Positions 41,434 through 49,818 of a stretch of 64,000 bases of DNA are shown here, piece by piece (within the stretch, counting starts at the first letter, position 1; each line of letters begins with the position of its first letter). The stretch covers positions 1 to 64,000 of the forward strand of contig JAVJVN010000015.1 in assembly GCA_040221055.1 (NCBI GenBank), in the 5' to 3' direction. The notes below the pieces were generated by a model that was not told where the DNA came from, ran no database searches, and saw only the letters and a list, made by a program, of their open reading frames with translations. Both the position numbers and the translations under genes were made by a program. Source of the DNA: Rhodothermales bacterium. Lineage in GTDB: Bacteria > Bacteroidota > Rhodothermia > Rhodothermales > UBA10348.

Positions 41434-42882
41434 ATGCATCGAATCTACAACACGCTCGCCATCCTGATCCTCACGGGTACGGCGTTCACACCCACCGCCC
41501 ACGCCCAATCTCCAACCGACACCCGAACCGAACGTCTGGCCCCGCCCGTCTACGCGGACCTCGGGACCTTCACCATGGAGATCTCGACGTCCAGCCCCGA
41601 AGCCGCCACGTACTTCAACCAGGGTATGCGCCTCTATTTTGCATTCAACCACGCCGAGGCCATGCGCGCCTTCCGGGCAGCCCTCGACCGGGACGAGAAC
41701 TGCGCCATGTGCTGGTGGGGTCTCGCCATGGCCCACGGGCCGAACATCAACATGCCCATGGACCCGGTTTCGGCGGCCTACGCCAATGAGTACGCACAGG
41801 AAGCCGCGGCGTCCACCGGACAGGCCACAACCCTCGAGAAAGCCCTCATAGAAGGCGTCACCAAACGATTCGCCGATCCCGAAAACACCGACCGATCCGC
41901 ATACGATCGCGCCTGGGCCGACGCGCTCGCATCCATCCGGCAACAGTGGCCGACGGATGCGACCATCGCAACCCTCTACGCCGAATCCCTCATGGATCTC
42001 TCCCCCTGGGATTACTGGCAGCCCGACGGCGAACCGAAGCCGACCACGCGCATCATCCTGGAAAACCTGGAATTCGCCATGGCCAAGGAGCCCGATCATC
42101 CGGGCGCCAACCATTTTTACATCCATGCCGTGGAAGCCGTCCACCCGGATCGTGCCGTCGCCGCCGCCGAGCGTCTGGCGGGTCTCATGCCCGGTGCAGG
42201 CCACATGGTGCACATGCCGGGGCATATTTACATTCGCGTGGGCCGTTACGAGGATGCCATTGAGGCCAACATGCATGCCATCCACGCCGACGAAACCTAC
42301 ATCCAGGACCAGGGCCCCGAGCCCGGCGTGTACGTCCTCGGCTACTATCCCCACAACTACGATTTCCTGGCGTTCGCCGCGAGCATGATCGGTCAGAAAG
42401 AGCAGGCCATGGGCGCGGCTGAATCCCTGCGCGCCCTCGTGCCGACCGAGCTCATGAACGAGCCCGGAATGACCTTCCTGCAGCACCACTACACGCGGCA
42501 TCTGCAGTACAAGGTGCGATTCGGGGAATGGCAGGCCATTCTGGATGATGCGATGCCCACCGACGGCGCCCTGCACGAACGGGCCATGTGGCATTACGCC
42601 CGCGGCCGGGCACTCGCCGCAACCGGCAAGCCGGAGGAAGCACGGGCCGAGTGGCGCCAGTTGTCAGCCATCCAGGCAGACGATGCGCTCGCAGGCGTCA
42701 AGCTCGAATTCAACATGGCCCCGGCAGTCCTGGCCATTGGTGTGCACGTACTCGACGCGGCCATTCACCATGCCGAAGGAAACGCCGTTGAAGCCGTGCG
42801 CGCCATGGAGTTGGCCGTGGCGGCGGAGGACGCGCTGACCTACGGCGAGCCGCCGGACTGGACGGTCCCCGTTCGACAGTAA
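41434..42882 (+). CDS. Secreted TPR-repeat protein, C-terminally truncated by in-frame stop
   Basis: A 482-aa exported protein from ATG 41434 (MHRIYNTLAILILTGTAFTPTAHAQ signal). TPR-like helices are evident (SPEAATYFNQGMRLYFAFNHAEAMRAFRAALDRDENCAMCWWGLAMAHGPNIN; HADETYIQDQGPEPGVYVLGYYPHNYDFLAFAASMIGQKEQA), with a conserved NHFYIHAVEAVHPDRA...HMPGHIYIRVGRYEDAI core. The frame stops at TAA 42880-42882, but the same frame continues for 35 more codons (to TAA 42988-42990) with clear TPR character: FGRMLTDMGRTEHAARIFQE, then DLARFPANVW. The stop therefore appears to be a nonsense change removing the final repeat. Probably controlled by the TetR operator upstream. Confidence 0.82.
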   Translation: MHRIYNTLAILILTGTAFTPTAHAQSPTDTRTERLAPPVYADLGTFTMEISTSSPEAATYFNQGMRLYFAFNHAEAMRAFRAALDRDENCAMCWWGLAMAHGPNINMPMDPVSAAYANEYAQEAAASTGQATTLEKALIEGVTKRFADPENTDRSAYDRAWADALASIRQQWPTDATIATLYAESLMDLSPWDYWQPDGEPKPTTRIILENLEFAMAKEPDHPGANHFYIHAVEAVHPDRAVAAAERLAGLMPGAGHMVHMPGHIYIRVGRYEDAIEANMHAIHADETYIQDQGPEPGVYVLGYYPHNYDFLAFAASMIGQKEQAMGAAESLRALVPTELMNEPGMTFLQHHYTRHLQYKVRFGEWQAILDDAMPTDGALHERAMWHYARGRALAATGKPEEARAEWRQLSAIQADDALAGVKLEFNMAPAVLAIGVHVLDAAIHHAEGNAVEAVRAMELAVAAEDALTYGEPPDWTVPVRQ

Positions 42883-43044
42883 TTCGGCCGGATGCTCACG
42901 GACATGGGCCGCACGGAGCACGCTGCGCGCATCTTCCAGGAAGACCTGGCTCGATTCCCCGCGAATGTGTGGTCAAAGAGCAATCTGTAACCTCATCGAC
43001 CACGCACTCGTAACGCGTCCGGTACCTTCATCCCATCGTTTCCC

Positions 43045-43386
43045 ATGGATTATCAGCTGACGCTCGAAAAGGCCGTTTTGGAACACGCCGCGACGGTCCG
43101 CCGCAACCCGCAGCACACCTACGACAAGCCCACCAAGATTCCGGGCTTTCCCGATACGCTGGTCTGGCAGACCGCCCGGCATCTGTCCGAAAAAGGATAC
43201 ATTTCCACGTCCTCCGTCGCCGAAGACGGAACCGTGATCGTCGCTGAATTGAAGGCCGAAGGCTCGGCCCGGCTCGAGGAACTCAAGAGCCAGGCCGAGC
43301 AGGAAGAGGCCCAACGGCAGCAGGAATACGCTGCCGCGGTCGCCGCCAACAAGAAAAAGAAGTCCTGGTGGCAGGTCTGGAAATAG
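43045..43386 (+). CDS. Hypothetical protein with coiled-coil C-terminus
   Basis: A 113-aa protein (MDYQLTLEKAVLEHAATVRRNP). Residues 45-80 (ARHLSEKGYISTSSVAEDGTVIVAELKAEGSARLEEL) have the strand-helix pattern of the wing and last helix of winged-helix proteins (an L-T-x-x-G-x-x-x-L-E-E-L motif). The tail is a charged helix rich in Glu/Gln ending KKKKSWWQVWK, which could touch the membrane. It is a single gene between the truncated TPR gene and the toxin-antitoxin pair. No family recognised. Confidence 0.6.
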   Translation: MDYQLTLEKAVLEHAATVRRNPQHTYDKPTKIPGFPDTLVWQTARHLSEKGYISTSSVAEDGTVIVAELKAEGSARLEELKSQAEQEEAQRQQEYAAAVAANKKKKSWWQVWK

Positions 43387-43480
43387 GGACGGCGCGAAAG
43401 CGCGTTGGCGACGAGGCGCGACCGGAACCCCATTGGCGAGTGCACGGTACCATTCCGGTACCACACACTGTTGCACGCCC

Positions 43481-43723
43481 ATGCCTGTCAATCTGTCCCT
43501 GAAGAACGTCCCTGAATCCATTCACAAGCGATTGCAAGACCAGGCTGAACGTCACGGTCGAAGCATGAACAGTGAAATCCTGCAGATCCTGACGGCCGCG
43601 ACACGCCGGGACGCGGCTGTCAGCGATCTCCTGAACGATCTCAATTCGTTCAATCTCCGCCTGGCGGGGCGCGAACTGGAATCCGTTGACGTTCGGGGAG
43701 CCATCCAAGAAGGACGTGAATGA
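43481..43723 (+). CDS. FitA-like ribbon-helix-helix antitoxin
   Basis: An 80-aa protein from ATG 43481: MPVNLSLKNVPESIHKRLQD followed by QAERHGRSMNSEILQILTAA. This is an Arc/MetJ-type ribbon-helix-helix domain (beta strand LSLKNVP, helix, turn with G-R-S-M, second helix) with a C-terminal tail ending RGAIQEGRE that would wrap the toxin. It binds its own operator and neutralises the PIN toxin encoded next, whose ATG overlaps its stop (ATGA 43720-43723). Family and pairing are clear. Confidence 0.88.
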   Translation: MPVNLSLKNVPESIHKRLQDQAERHGRSMNSEILQILTAATRRDAAVSDLLNDLNSFNLRLAGRELESVDVRGAIQEGRE

Positions 43724-44130
43724 TAGTCACCGATACGTCCGTTCTCGCTCACCTCATTATTCCGTCAGACAAAACCCCGACAGCCCGGAGTATTCTCAGT
43801 CTGGACCGTGATTGGTGCGCTCCCGTGTTGTGGGCCAGCGAACTCAGGAGTGTCCTTCGCAAGCATCTGTTGGTGGGCAACATCGACCAACAGGAGGCGA
43901 TCGATGCCATGCGCCTCGCCTACCACGTAATGGAAGGCGGCTCCGGCCGAGTAGATGACGACCTCGTGTTGAAGCTGTGTTCATCTACCCGCTGTTCCTC
44001 CTACGACGCCGAATATGTGGCCATGGCGATGACACTTGCGGTCCCACTTCTCACGTGGGACCGCAAGCTCATCAAACTCTTTCCGGAAGTCGCTCAGACG
44101 CCTGATCAGTTCGCCAGCGCGCGCAGCTGA
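43720..44130 (+). CDS. PIN domain ribonuclease toxin (VapC/FitB-like)
   Basis: A 136-aa PIN domain protein with the acidic active-site set D5 (VTDTSVLAHL), E41 (WASELRSVL), D96 (SSYDAEYVAMA) and D114 (LTWDRKLIK), which bind the metal for RNA cleavage. It is translationally coupled to the upstream ribbon-helix-helix antitoxin, giving a complete type II toxin-antitoxin module. Its last 25 bases overlap the 3' end of the convergent LVIVD gene, so the module may have been inserted or extended against it. Confidence 0.9.
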   Translation: MIVTDTSVLAHLIIPSDKTPTARSILSLDRDWCAPVLWASELRSVLRKHLLVGNIDQQEAIDAMRLAYHVMEGGSGRVDDDLVLKLCSSTRCSSYDAEYVAMAMTLAVPLLTWDRKLIKLFPEVAQTPDQFASARS

Positions 44131-45887
44131 GCCGCCAGACGGACCCGCGTCGAGTTGTGGTGTCCCGTATCGCCCATGGCGAGCGAAGACAGCGCCGCAT
44201 GCTCAAGGGTCGTGGAAGCCGCCAGCATGACGCCGAAATTCCCGGCATCGATGGCTGCGAACAACGCATCGGCATCGCTGCGGGACATGACATTGGCACG
44301 GACGAGCTGATCGCCGTACGCTTTGGCCACCAACGGGTGGTTCGGCCACGTGATCATGTCCTGGTTCTGCGGGTTGGACTCGGCGAACGAAACCAGCTTG
44401 GCTGCATCGATTTCATTCTGCGTCAGATGCTCGCTGGGCGTCAGTTCAAAGACGTCCATACCTCGCACCATCGCCGAGCCGTAGATGTAGCCGTTGTACC
44501 AGTACGTGGACCAGTACCCACCGCCCATCCGTTCGGTGGTCGACAAAGGACCGCGATCGAAGAAGGCGATTTCATGGGCGTTCGCCGCATCCGTGAAGTC
44601 GAAAATCGACAGGCCGCCCTGGTACCAGGCCTGGGCCTTGATGTCGCGGCCGGGCACCGGAATCAGGCTGCCGTTGTGCGCCACACAGTTCTCGTCGGCC
44701 GTCTGGGGGACCGGGAGCTTGTAGTAGCCGCCCAGCGTCAGCTTGCCGTTGCGGTAGTTGAAAATGGCGTTGGCACCCCACGTGGGCAGGTCGGTGCCCT
44801 GGCAGCGCGGTGCGTTGCCTCCTCCCCACTCGTCCGTGAACAGCACCTTCGTGCCGTCATTGTTGAACGTGGCCGAGTGCCAGTAGGCGAAGTTCGGGTC
44901 CGTGACCGCCTCAATACGAACCGGATTCGCGGGATCGGAAATGTCCAACAGGATGCCGTTACCGGCGCATGCGCCACCGGCAAGTCCCAACTCCGGATAC
45001 GCCGTAATGTCGTGGCACTGCGTGGTCATGCGGGAGCTCTGCGTGCCCGGGCCGTGGTCGCCGCCCTGCCACAGACCGGCAATGTTGCCATCCTGTTCGA
45101 AAATCCGGGGCATGTTGACAATGCGGGCGTCCTCCGGGCGATCCAGGGGCACTTCTATCACTTCAATCCGGAAGTAGGACGTATTGGGATCCTCGTTCGG
45201 ATCGCGCGTCGGGACACAACCGGGAAGCTCTTCGCCCGGACGAACCGAGCTCGTACCCGACACATACACGTACACGCGGTTGTCATTCGTCAAATCCGAT
45301 ACGAGCGAATGCGTGTGCGATCCGCGGCACGTCTGCACGGCAGCCACCTGCCGGGGATTGCGCATGTCGGAAATGTCAAAGATGCGCACGCCGCGCATGC
45401 GTTCATCGCTGACTTCTTCCTCCACACCTTCGGCGCCGCAGTCCAGCCGGCCCCGCGTTTCCTGTGCCGACATGAAAAGCAGGTTTCCGTAAACCGATAC
45501 GTCGCCCTGCCCACCCGGGCACACGATGGACACCGCCAACTGCGGGTCCGCGGGGTTGCTGACATCGTAGGCCAAAATGCCGCCGTAGTTGCCCACGAAC
45601 ACGTAGTTGTCGCGAAAGGCCAGGTCGGTGTTCGTGAACCGTCCACCCTGGGCCTCGTCGGCCAGCGTGAAGCCGGGGGCGCGCGGGACGCTGGCCAGCA
45701 GGTTCAGGTTGCGAATGGCCGAACCGGCATCTTCAATACCGGGCGCCAGGCCAATGCGGGGATCGTTCTCATCCCAGTCCCAGGTCGGCTTGGGAGCCTC
45801 CTCGGCCTCGTCATTGGCGGTCTGCTGCGCCAGGGCGGGGACCGCCATGAGCAGGAAAAGAAGCGTGGTCAGAAGGAATCGTGGCAT
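44106..45887 (-). CDS. Secreted LVIVD-repeat beta-propeller protein
   Basis: A 593-aa exported protein (MPRFLLTTLLFLLMAVPALAQQ signal). The body contains LVIVD-type blades: FRDNYVFVGNYGGILAYDVSNPADPQLAVSI, GVRIFDISDMRNPRQVAAVQTCRGSHTHSL, GILLDISDPANPVRIEAVTDPNFAYWHSATFNNDGTKVLFTDEW, GGLSIFDFTDAANAHEIAFFDRG. Such propellers are found on the cell surface of many bacteria and have no known catalytic role. It starts 5 bases after the stop of the DUF305 lipoprotein gene, so the two form an operon. Confidence 0.85.
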   Translation of the reverse strand: MPRFLLTTLLFLLMAVPALAQQTANDEAEEAPKPTWDWDENDPRIGLAPGIEDAGSAIRNLNLLASVPRAPGFTLADEAQGGRFTNTDLAFRDNYVFVGNYGGILAYDVSNPADPQLAVSIVCPGGQGDVSVYGNLLFMSAQETRGRLDCGAEGVEEEVSDERMRGVRIFDISDMRNPRQVAAVQTCRGSHTHSLVSDLTNDNRVYVYVSGTSSVRPGEELPGCVPTRDPNEDPNTSYFRIEVIEVPLDRPEDARIVNMPRIFEQDGNIAGLWQGGDHGPGTQSSRMTTQCHDITAYPELGLAGGACAGNGILLDISDPANPVRIEAVTDPNFAYWHSATFNNDGTKVLFTDEWGGGNAPRCQGTDLPTWGANAIFNYRNGKLTLGGYYKLPVPQTADENCVAHNGSLIPVPGRDIKAQAWYQGGLSIFDFTDAANAHEIAFFDRGPLSTTERMGGGYWSTYWYNGYIYGSAMVRGMDVFELTPSEHLTQNEIDAAKLVSFAESNPQNQDMITWPNHPLVAKAYGDQLVRANVMSRSDADALFAAIDAGNFGVMLAASTTLEHAALSSLAMGDTGHHNSTRVRLAAQLRALAN

Positions 45888-45892
45888 GGTGT

Positions 45893-46579
45893 TCAGTTGG
45901 CTGAGAGCATTTGCTGCATTCGAAGGATTTCAATTTGTTGGTCGGAATTGACTTCCGACGCGAACCGGAAAATATCCTGGTCCTGTCCGGCGCCCGGCTG
46001 GGCAAACAGTTCGTCGACCATGATGAGCGCACCCCGGTGGTGCTGGATCATGTAGGTCAGGAAAAGGCGATCAAACTCGGCGCCTTCGGCATTGCGGAGC
46101 GCATCCATTTGCTCGGCCGTGAGCATGCCCGGCATCATCATGTCGTGCATGTGTTCCATTTCGCCGCGGGTTTGGAGCCAGTCGCGCATCAACCGGATTT
46201 CCGATTCCTGCGAAACGTCAATGCGGTGGGCGAGCATGAGGACGTCCTGCCGGTTCGTGCGCTCGGGCGCGAGCGCCGACATTTCGATGGCCTGCATGTG
46301 ATGATGGATCATGCCCTGCATGAAATGTGTGTCGGCGGGCGTGTGCTCGGGGCGCTGCAAGTCCAGATCATCGGCCGATGCGAAGGATTTGGTGGGCTGA
46401 CCGGGCGCGCCGGGTTGCACAACCGCGGCCTGCGTGGCCGCCTGGGTGGCCGGCGTCCGGGAATCCTGCGTGACCGATGCGCTCGGGGCACATCCGGCGA
46501 GCAAGAAGGCGCCGAGAACCAGGGAGAGGGCGACCGGACCAAGTGCCGGGAGGGTTTTCACAGAGGCGGGTCTCATCAT
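45893..46579 (-). CDS. DUF305 domain lipoprotein
   Basis: A 228-aa protein with a lipoprotein signal (LSLVLGAFLLAGC, Cys at residue 30) and a ferritin-like DUF305 domain: ADTHFMQGMIHHHMQAIEMSALA, LAHRIDVSQESEIRLMRDWL, FDRLFLTYMIQHHRGALIMVDELF. The repeated M-x2-H-H-x2-A/G motifs are typical of DUF305 and often suspected of metal binding. It is probably anchored in the envelope and co-transcribed with the LVIVD propeller downstream. The function of the pair is unknown. Confidence 0.87.
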   Translation of the reverse strand: MMRPASVKTLPALGPVALSLVLGAFLLAGCAPSASVTQDSRTPATQAATQAAVVQPGAPGQPTKSFASADDLDLQRPEHTPADTHFMQGMIHHHMQAIEMSALAPERTNRQDVLMLAHRIDVSQESEIRLMRDWLQTRGEMEHMHDMMMPGMLTAEQMDALRNAEGAEFDRLFLTYMIQHHRGALIMVDELFAQPGAGQDQDIFRFASEVNSDQQIEILRMQQMLSAN

Positions 46580-46704
46580 GGATTTTCGGGTCAGTCCATC
46601 AAGTTAGTCCTTTCAACGGAATTCTGCTTCTCACCGAAGCTTAACGCGACGAGGCGGCGTGCGGGTTGCCCCCACCAGCCGTACGTCGTAGTTTTCCCGA
46701 CTTC

Positions 46705-46777
46705 GATCCCGTAGCTCAGTTGGCAGAGCATCTGACTTTTAATCAGAGGGTCCCTGGTTCGAGCCCAGGCGGGATCA
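46705..46777 (+). tRNA. tRNA-Lys (anticodon TTT)
   Basis: A 73-base cloverleaf: acceptor arms GATCCCG/CGGGATC with discriminator A, D arm GCTC/GAGC, anticodon stem TCTGA/TCAGA with loop CTTTTAA (anticodon TTT, Lys), T arm around GGTTCGAGCC. CCA is not encoded. It stands alone between two minus-strand genes, with no terminator-like hairpin immediately after it. Confidence 0.95.
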
Positions 46778-46788
46778 CATTTGAATGC

Positions 46789-48444
46789 CTACCGGAACCG
46801 CTCCGTCGTCTCGCGGGCCGGCAGCTGGCAGGATGGCCACTCGCGGGGCTCGCCCGAGCGTGGATCCATGCCGAGGTCTCGGCGGTCGCGTGAAATCCGG
46901 TCGCCTTCCGACGCCAAATACGTCAAGTACGCGGTGAGCGTCGCGTTGCCCTTCAGATCTTCCCAGGCAATCTTGTCGAACGTATCGCGGTTGGTGTGCC
47001 ACGTGGCGTTGCCGTAATCGTACGACGTGGCCGACAATGAAAACGCCGGCGCGCCCGCGCAGATGAACGAGGCGTAATCCGACCCGCCCCCGCCCGGGAA
47101 TCCCGGCACGTTCAGGTCGATGTTGCCGACCAGGATGTTCGGAAGCTGGGCGAACCAGCGCGCGAAATGCTCACCGGCCCCCACCAGGCCCTGCGTGGAA
47201 ATACTCGCAATCCGGCCCGTTCCGTTGTCCTGGTTGAGCAGCACCTGCAGCCCCTCCACGATTTCGGGATGATCCGCGGCGAACGCCCGCGATCCGTTCA
47301 GACCCTGCTCCTCGCCGCCCCACAGGCCGACTACAATGGTTCGCTTCGGGTTCGGATACACTTCCTTCAGGATGCGCATGGTTTCCAGCATGACCACCGA
47401 TCCCGTACCGTTGTCCGTCACACCGCTCGCGCCGTCCCATGAATCGAAATGGGCCGAAAGCAGCACGTATTCATTGGGCAGCTCGGTCCCGGGAATGGTC
47501 CCCACGACGTTGAAAACAGGCTGTTCGCCCAGGTCTTCGGACTCGGCGTTGGCGCGCAGTACCGGTCCCTGGCCATTTTCGGCCAAACGATACACCAGCC
47601 CGTAATCCTCGCAGCTCAGGTTGAAGGCCGCCGCCTCCCGGTTCATGGCGCGGAACGAATAGGTCATCGGGAAAATCCGCTCAATGCCCCATTGCCCCGT
47701 CCAGTAGTTGGTCAGGAATCCGAGCGCGCCGGCATCCTCAATCGCATTGATGATGTCCTGCCGTTCCATGCCGATGGCGTCAATACGCGCGTTCCAGGCT
47801 TCGCGGGCCGCGGCCCGGGCCTCATTGAACGACTCGACGGCGCCCCGCGGCCCGTGCTCTTCCCATGACGAAGCCGGACGGCAGCTGGGCTCGGCGTACG
47901 ACATGAGCACGAACTTGCCCCGCACACTTGGCAGCCACGCCTGGAAATCGCCCTCGGGCAGCATGGTCACACCGCCTTCGACCGGCCCGTTCGTTCCCAC
48001 GCTCCAGCCCAGGAGTTGTCCTTCAAGCGAACGTACGCGTGGCTCCAGCAAGTCGACATGCGATACGCCGCGCTGCCAGCCCCGCCACGTACCGTATTGT
48101 TCGAGCCCGGCATCAATCCCCCAGGAACGCATTTGCTCCGCGGCCCACTCGGCCGATGCGTCGTAACCCGGCGAACCCGTCAGCCGGGGCCCGAGCACGT
48201 CGGCCATGTACTGCGAAAGCGCGTAGACCTGCGACTGCTCCATGCCTTCTTCCCAGATGGCTTTCAGCACCGGATCGTCCACCGGAAAATCAGGACCCGT
48301 CGGGCCGCCACCGAATGGCTGCGCCAGCGCTGGCAGGGACGGAATGGTGAGGGCGACCAGCAGGGCCATCGCGCCCAGGCCGGCCCTCATCAATACAGAA
48401 TGGAAGCAGTTTTTCATGGATTTGGCAAATTTACTGAAAGACAT
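46789..48444 (-). CDS. M28 family zinc metallopeptidase
   Basis: A 551-aa exported peptidase. Signal region VLMRAGLGAMALLVALTIPSLPALAQ. The M28 catalytic set is visible: VLLSAHFDSWDGASGVTDNGTGSVVMLE (H and bridging D), GLWGGEEQGLNGS (catalytic Glu and metal Glu), VLLNQDNGTG (metal Asp) and NATWHTNRDTFDKI (last His). A PA-like insertion precedes the core. It is a two-zinc aminopeptidase or carboxypeptidase acting in the periplasm or outside. ATG 48417 is an alternative start giving a more compact signal peptide. Its C-terminus converges on tRNA-Lys. Confidence 0.92.
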   Translation of the reverse strand: MSFSKFAKSMKNCFHSVLMRAGLGAMALLVALTIPSLPALAQPFGGGPTGPDFPVDDPVLKAIWEEGMEQSQVYALSQYMADVLGPRLTGSPGYDASAEWAAEQMRSWGIDAGLEQYGTWRGWQRGVSHVDLLEPRVRSLEGQLLGWSVGTNGPVEGGVTMLPEGDFQAWLPSVRGKFVLMSYAEPSCRPASSWEEHGPRGAVESFNEARAAAREAWNARIDAIGMERQDIINAIEDAGALGFLTNYWTGQWGIERIFPMTYSFRAMNREAAAFNLSCEDYGLVYRLAENGQGPVLRANAESEDLGEQPVFNVVGTIPGTELPNEYVLLSAHFDSWDGASGVTDNGTGSVVMLETMRILKEVYPNPKRTIVVGLWGGEEQGLNGSRAFAADHPEIVEGLQVLLNQDNGTGRIASISTQGLVGAGEHFARWFAQLPNILVGNIDLNVPGFPGGGGSDYASFICAGAPAFSLSATSYDYGNATWHTNRDTFDKIAWEDLKGNATLTAYLTYLASEGDRISRDRRDLGMDPRSGEPREWPSCQLPARETTERFR

Positions 48445-48512
48445 TCGAGTGTCGGGGGTGGCGTAGTTTAGGCCGCCGCCGAGACAAAATCCCGAATACT
48501 GCCATTTTCAGC

Positions 48513-49604
48513 ATGACACGAATGAGAAACGGACGCCTCGTCAGATCATTTGCAGCCGCCGTCATCTTGTTTGGATCGACAGGTTGCGGTCCAAATTCGT
48601 CATGGGATGGCTCTGTAGAGCAGAGAGACGGAGTTTCAATCGTTACCAACTTCGGCAAGCCCCTTCTGACGGAGCCTCCGTTCATCCTGGAAGAACGGCT
48701 ACGCATTGGAGGCGACGACATGTTCGATGAGTTGCCCCTCAACCGGGTTTTCAGTGCGGTTCAGAATGACGCCGGGGAGATCTTTGCCTCAGACGTCGGA
48801 AATTACAGAATCCTCCAGTTTGACTCAGAAGGGGCATTCGTCAGATCGTTTGGAAGCCGTGGACAGGGTCCCAATGAATTCGGTTCTGTAGGCATTATCG
48901 CACTCAACAACGATAAACTCTTCGCCCAGGACACCCGAAAGCTCACGATTTCCAGCATTGATATGGACAAGGGATTGATCCTCGATCCCATCCACGTCGA
49001 ATGGTTTGGCTCTTGGGGCATCGATGACTCGGGTACCATACACATGTCCAACTTTCACGCTCTGTCGGCAGATGATTCCCCGAATGCAATCTCGTACTCC
49101 CGAACCGGCGAGGTAACAGGAGATTTCTTGTCATCGTACGATCCGATTCCGGACCTGAACAGTGTGGGGGCGCTTCCCAGTCTTCACTTTTCACCCTCCA
49201 GAGCCTATTTCGCGTGGCCGTATCCATACCGGATAGAAATACTCTCAAGCGACCTTCAGCCCATAAGCAACTTCGAGCTGAACGATGCTGAATTCATGCC
49301 ACCCTCCCAACCCAGAGTCGTGGACGGAATGAACCTGGGTGGCAGTCTGCCAACACAGATCAGCAACATCCTCGAGGTCGACGAGAAGTGGATCCTCGTC
49401 GAAGTGCGGTATTCAGACATGAAAAAGCCGCGCCGCGTCGACGTATTTGACATGGACGGCAGATACCTGTCCTATTTCCATCTTGAAGTGGGCGAAGGCA
49501 TTTCTTCCTACTCGGACGGAATGCTCTGGTCGACTATCAATGGCGGATTGCTGAGAGACGTGCTACCCTACATCATTGGCAAGCAGCTCCGCCCGACGGA
49601 ATGA
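48513..49604 (+). CDS. 6-bladed beta-propeller lipoprotein
   Basis: A 363-aa protein with a lipobox (AAVILFGSTGC, Cys at residue 25). The body resembles the 6-bladed propeller proteins of Bacteroidota: RVFSAVQNDAGEIFASDVGNYRILQFDSEGAFVRSFGSRGQGPNEFGSVGIIAL is the characteristic first blade, and RVDVFDMDGRYLSYFHLEV the last. Function unknown. It is noticeably less GC-rich than its neighbours, hinting at acquisition. It is divergent from the M28 peptidase and followed by the long repeat-bearing intergenic region. Confidence 0.8.
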   Translation: MTRMRNGRLVRSFAAAVILFGSTGCGPNSSWDGSVEQRDGVSIVTNFGKPLLTEPPFILEERLRIGGDDMFDELPLNRVFSAVQNDAGEIFASDVGNYRILQFDSEGAFVRSFGSRGQGPNEFGSVGIIALNNDKLFAQDTRKLTISSIDMDKGLILDPIHVEWFGSWGIDDSGTIHMSNFHALSADDSPNAISYSRTGEVTGDFLSSYDPIPDLNSVGALPSLHFSPSRAYFAWPYPYRIEILSSDLQPISNFELNDAEFMPPSQPRVVDGMNLGGSLPTQISNILEVDEKWILVEVRYSDMKKPRRVDVFDMDGRYLSYFHLEVGEGISSYSDGMLWSTINGGLLRDVLPYIIGKQLRPTE

Positions 49605-49639
49605 CGATAACCGCGACGCCGCACAAACTGGCTGAGAAA

Positions 49640-49652
49640 CAGGCTCATCCTC
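49640..49652. repeat. 13-bp intergenic element left of the 21-bp array
   Basis: CAGGCTCATCCTC, matching YAGGMTSAKCCTA except for the last base. It lies 36 bases after the propeller stop codon. Confidence 0.6.
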
Positions 49653-49692
49653 CGAAACTCACGGACCATTCGTGACTCCTCGCGCCCCGTTT

Positions 49693-49699
49693 TGGCGCG
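49693..49699 (+). repeat. Outlying TGGCGCG box in phase with the array
   Basis: TGGCGCG preceded by TT and followed by AAA, exactly 126 bases (6 x 21) before the first array box at 49819. The five intervening phase positions do not match the box. Confidence 0.55.
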
Positions 49700-49818
49700 A
49701 AACGAGTACGGGAACGGAATCATACGCCCGAAGGATTTGAATATCGCCCCGTATGACCCCTGAAGGCACGTTCCTCCTCATTGGCCGCTGAGTTGACGCT
49801 GAATAGCCACACTTAACG

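Noticed and set aside
46666-46893. 75-codon frame containing AQLAEHLTFNQRVPGSSPGG
   Set aside because: This is the well-known false translation of a tRNA gene (tRNA-Lys at 46705-46777).
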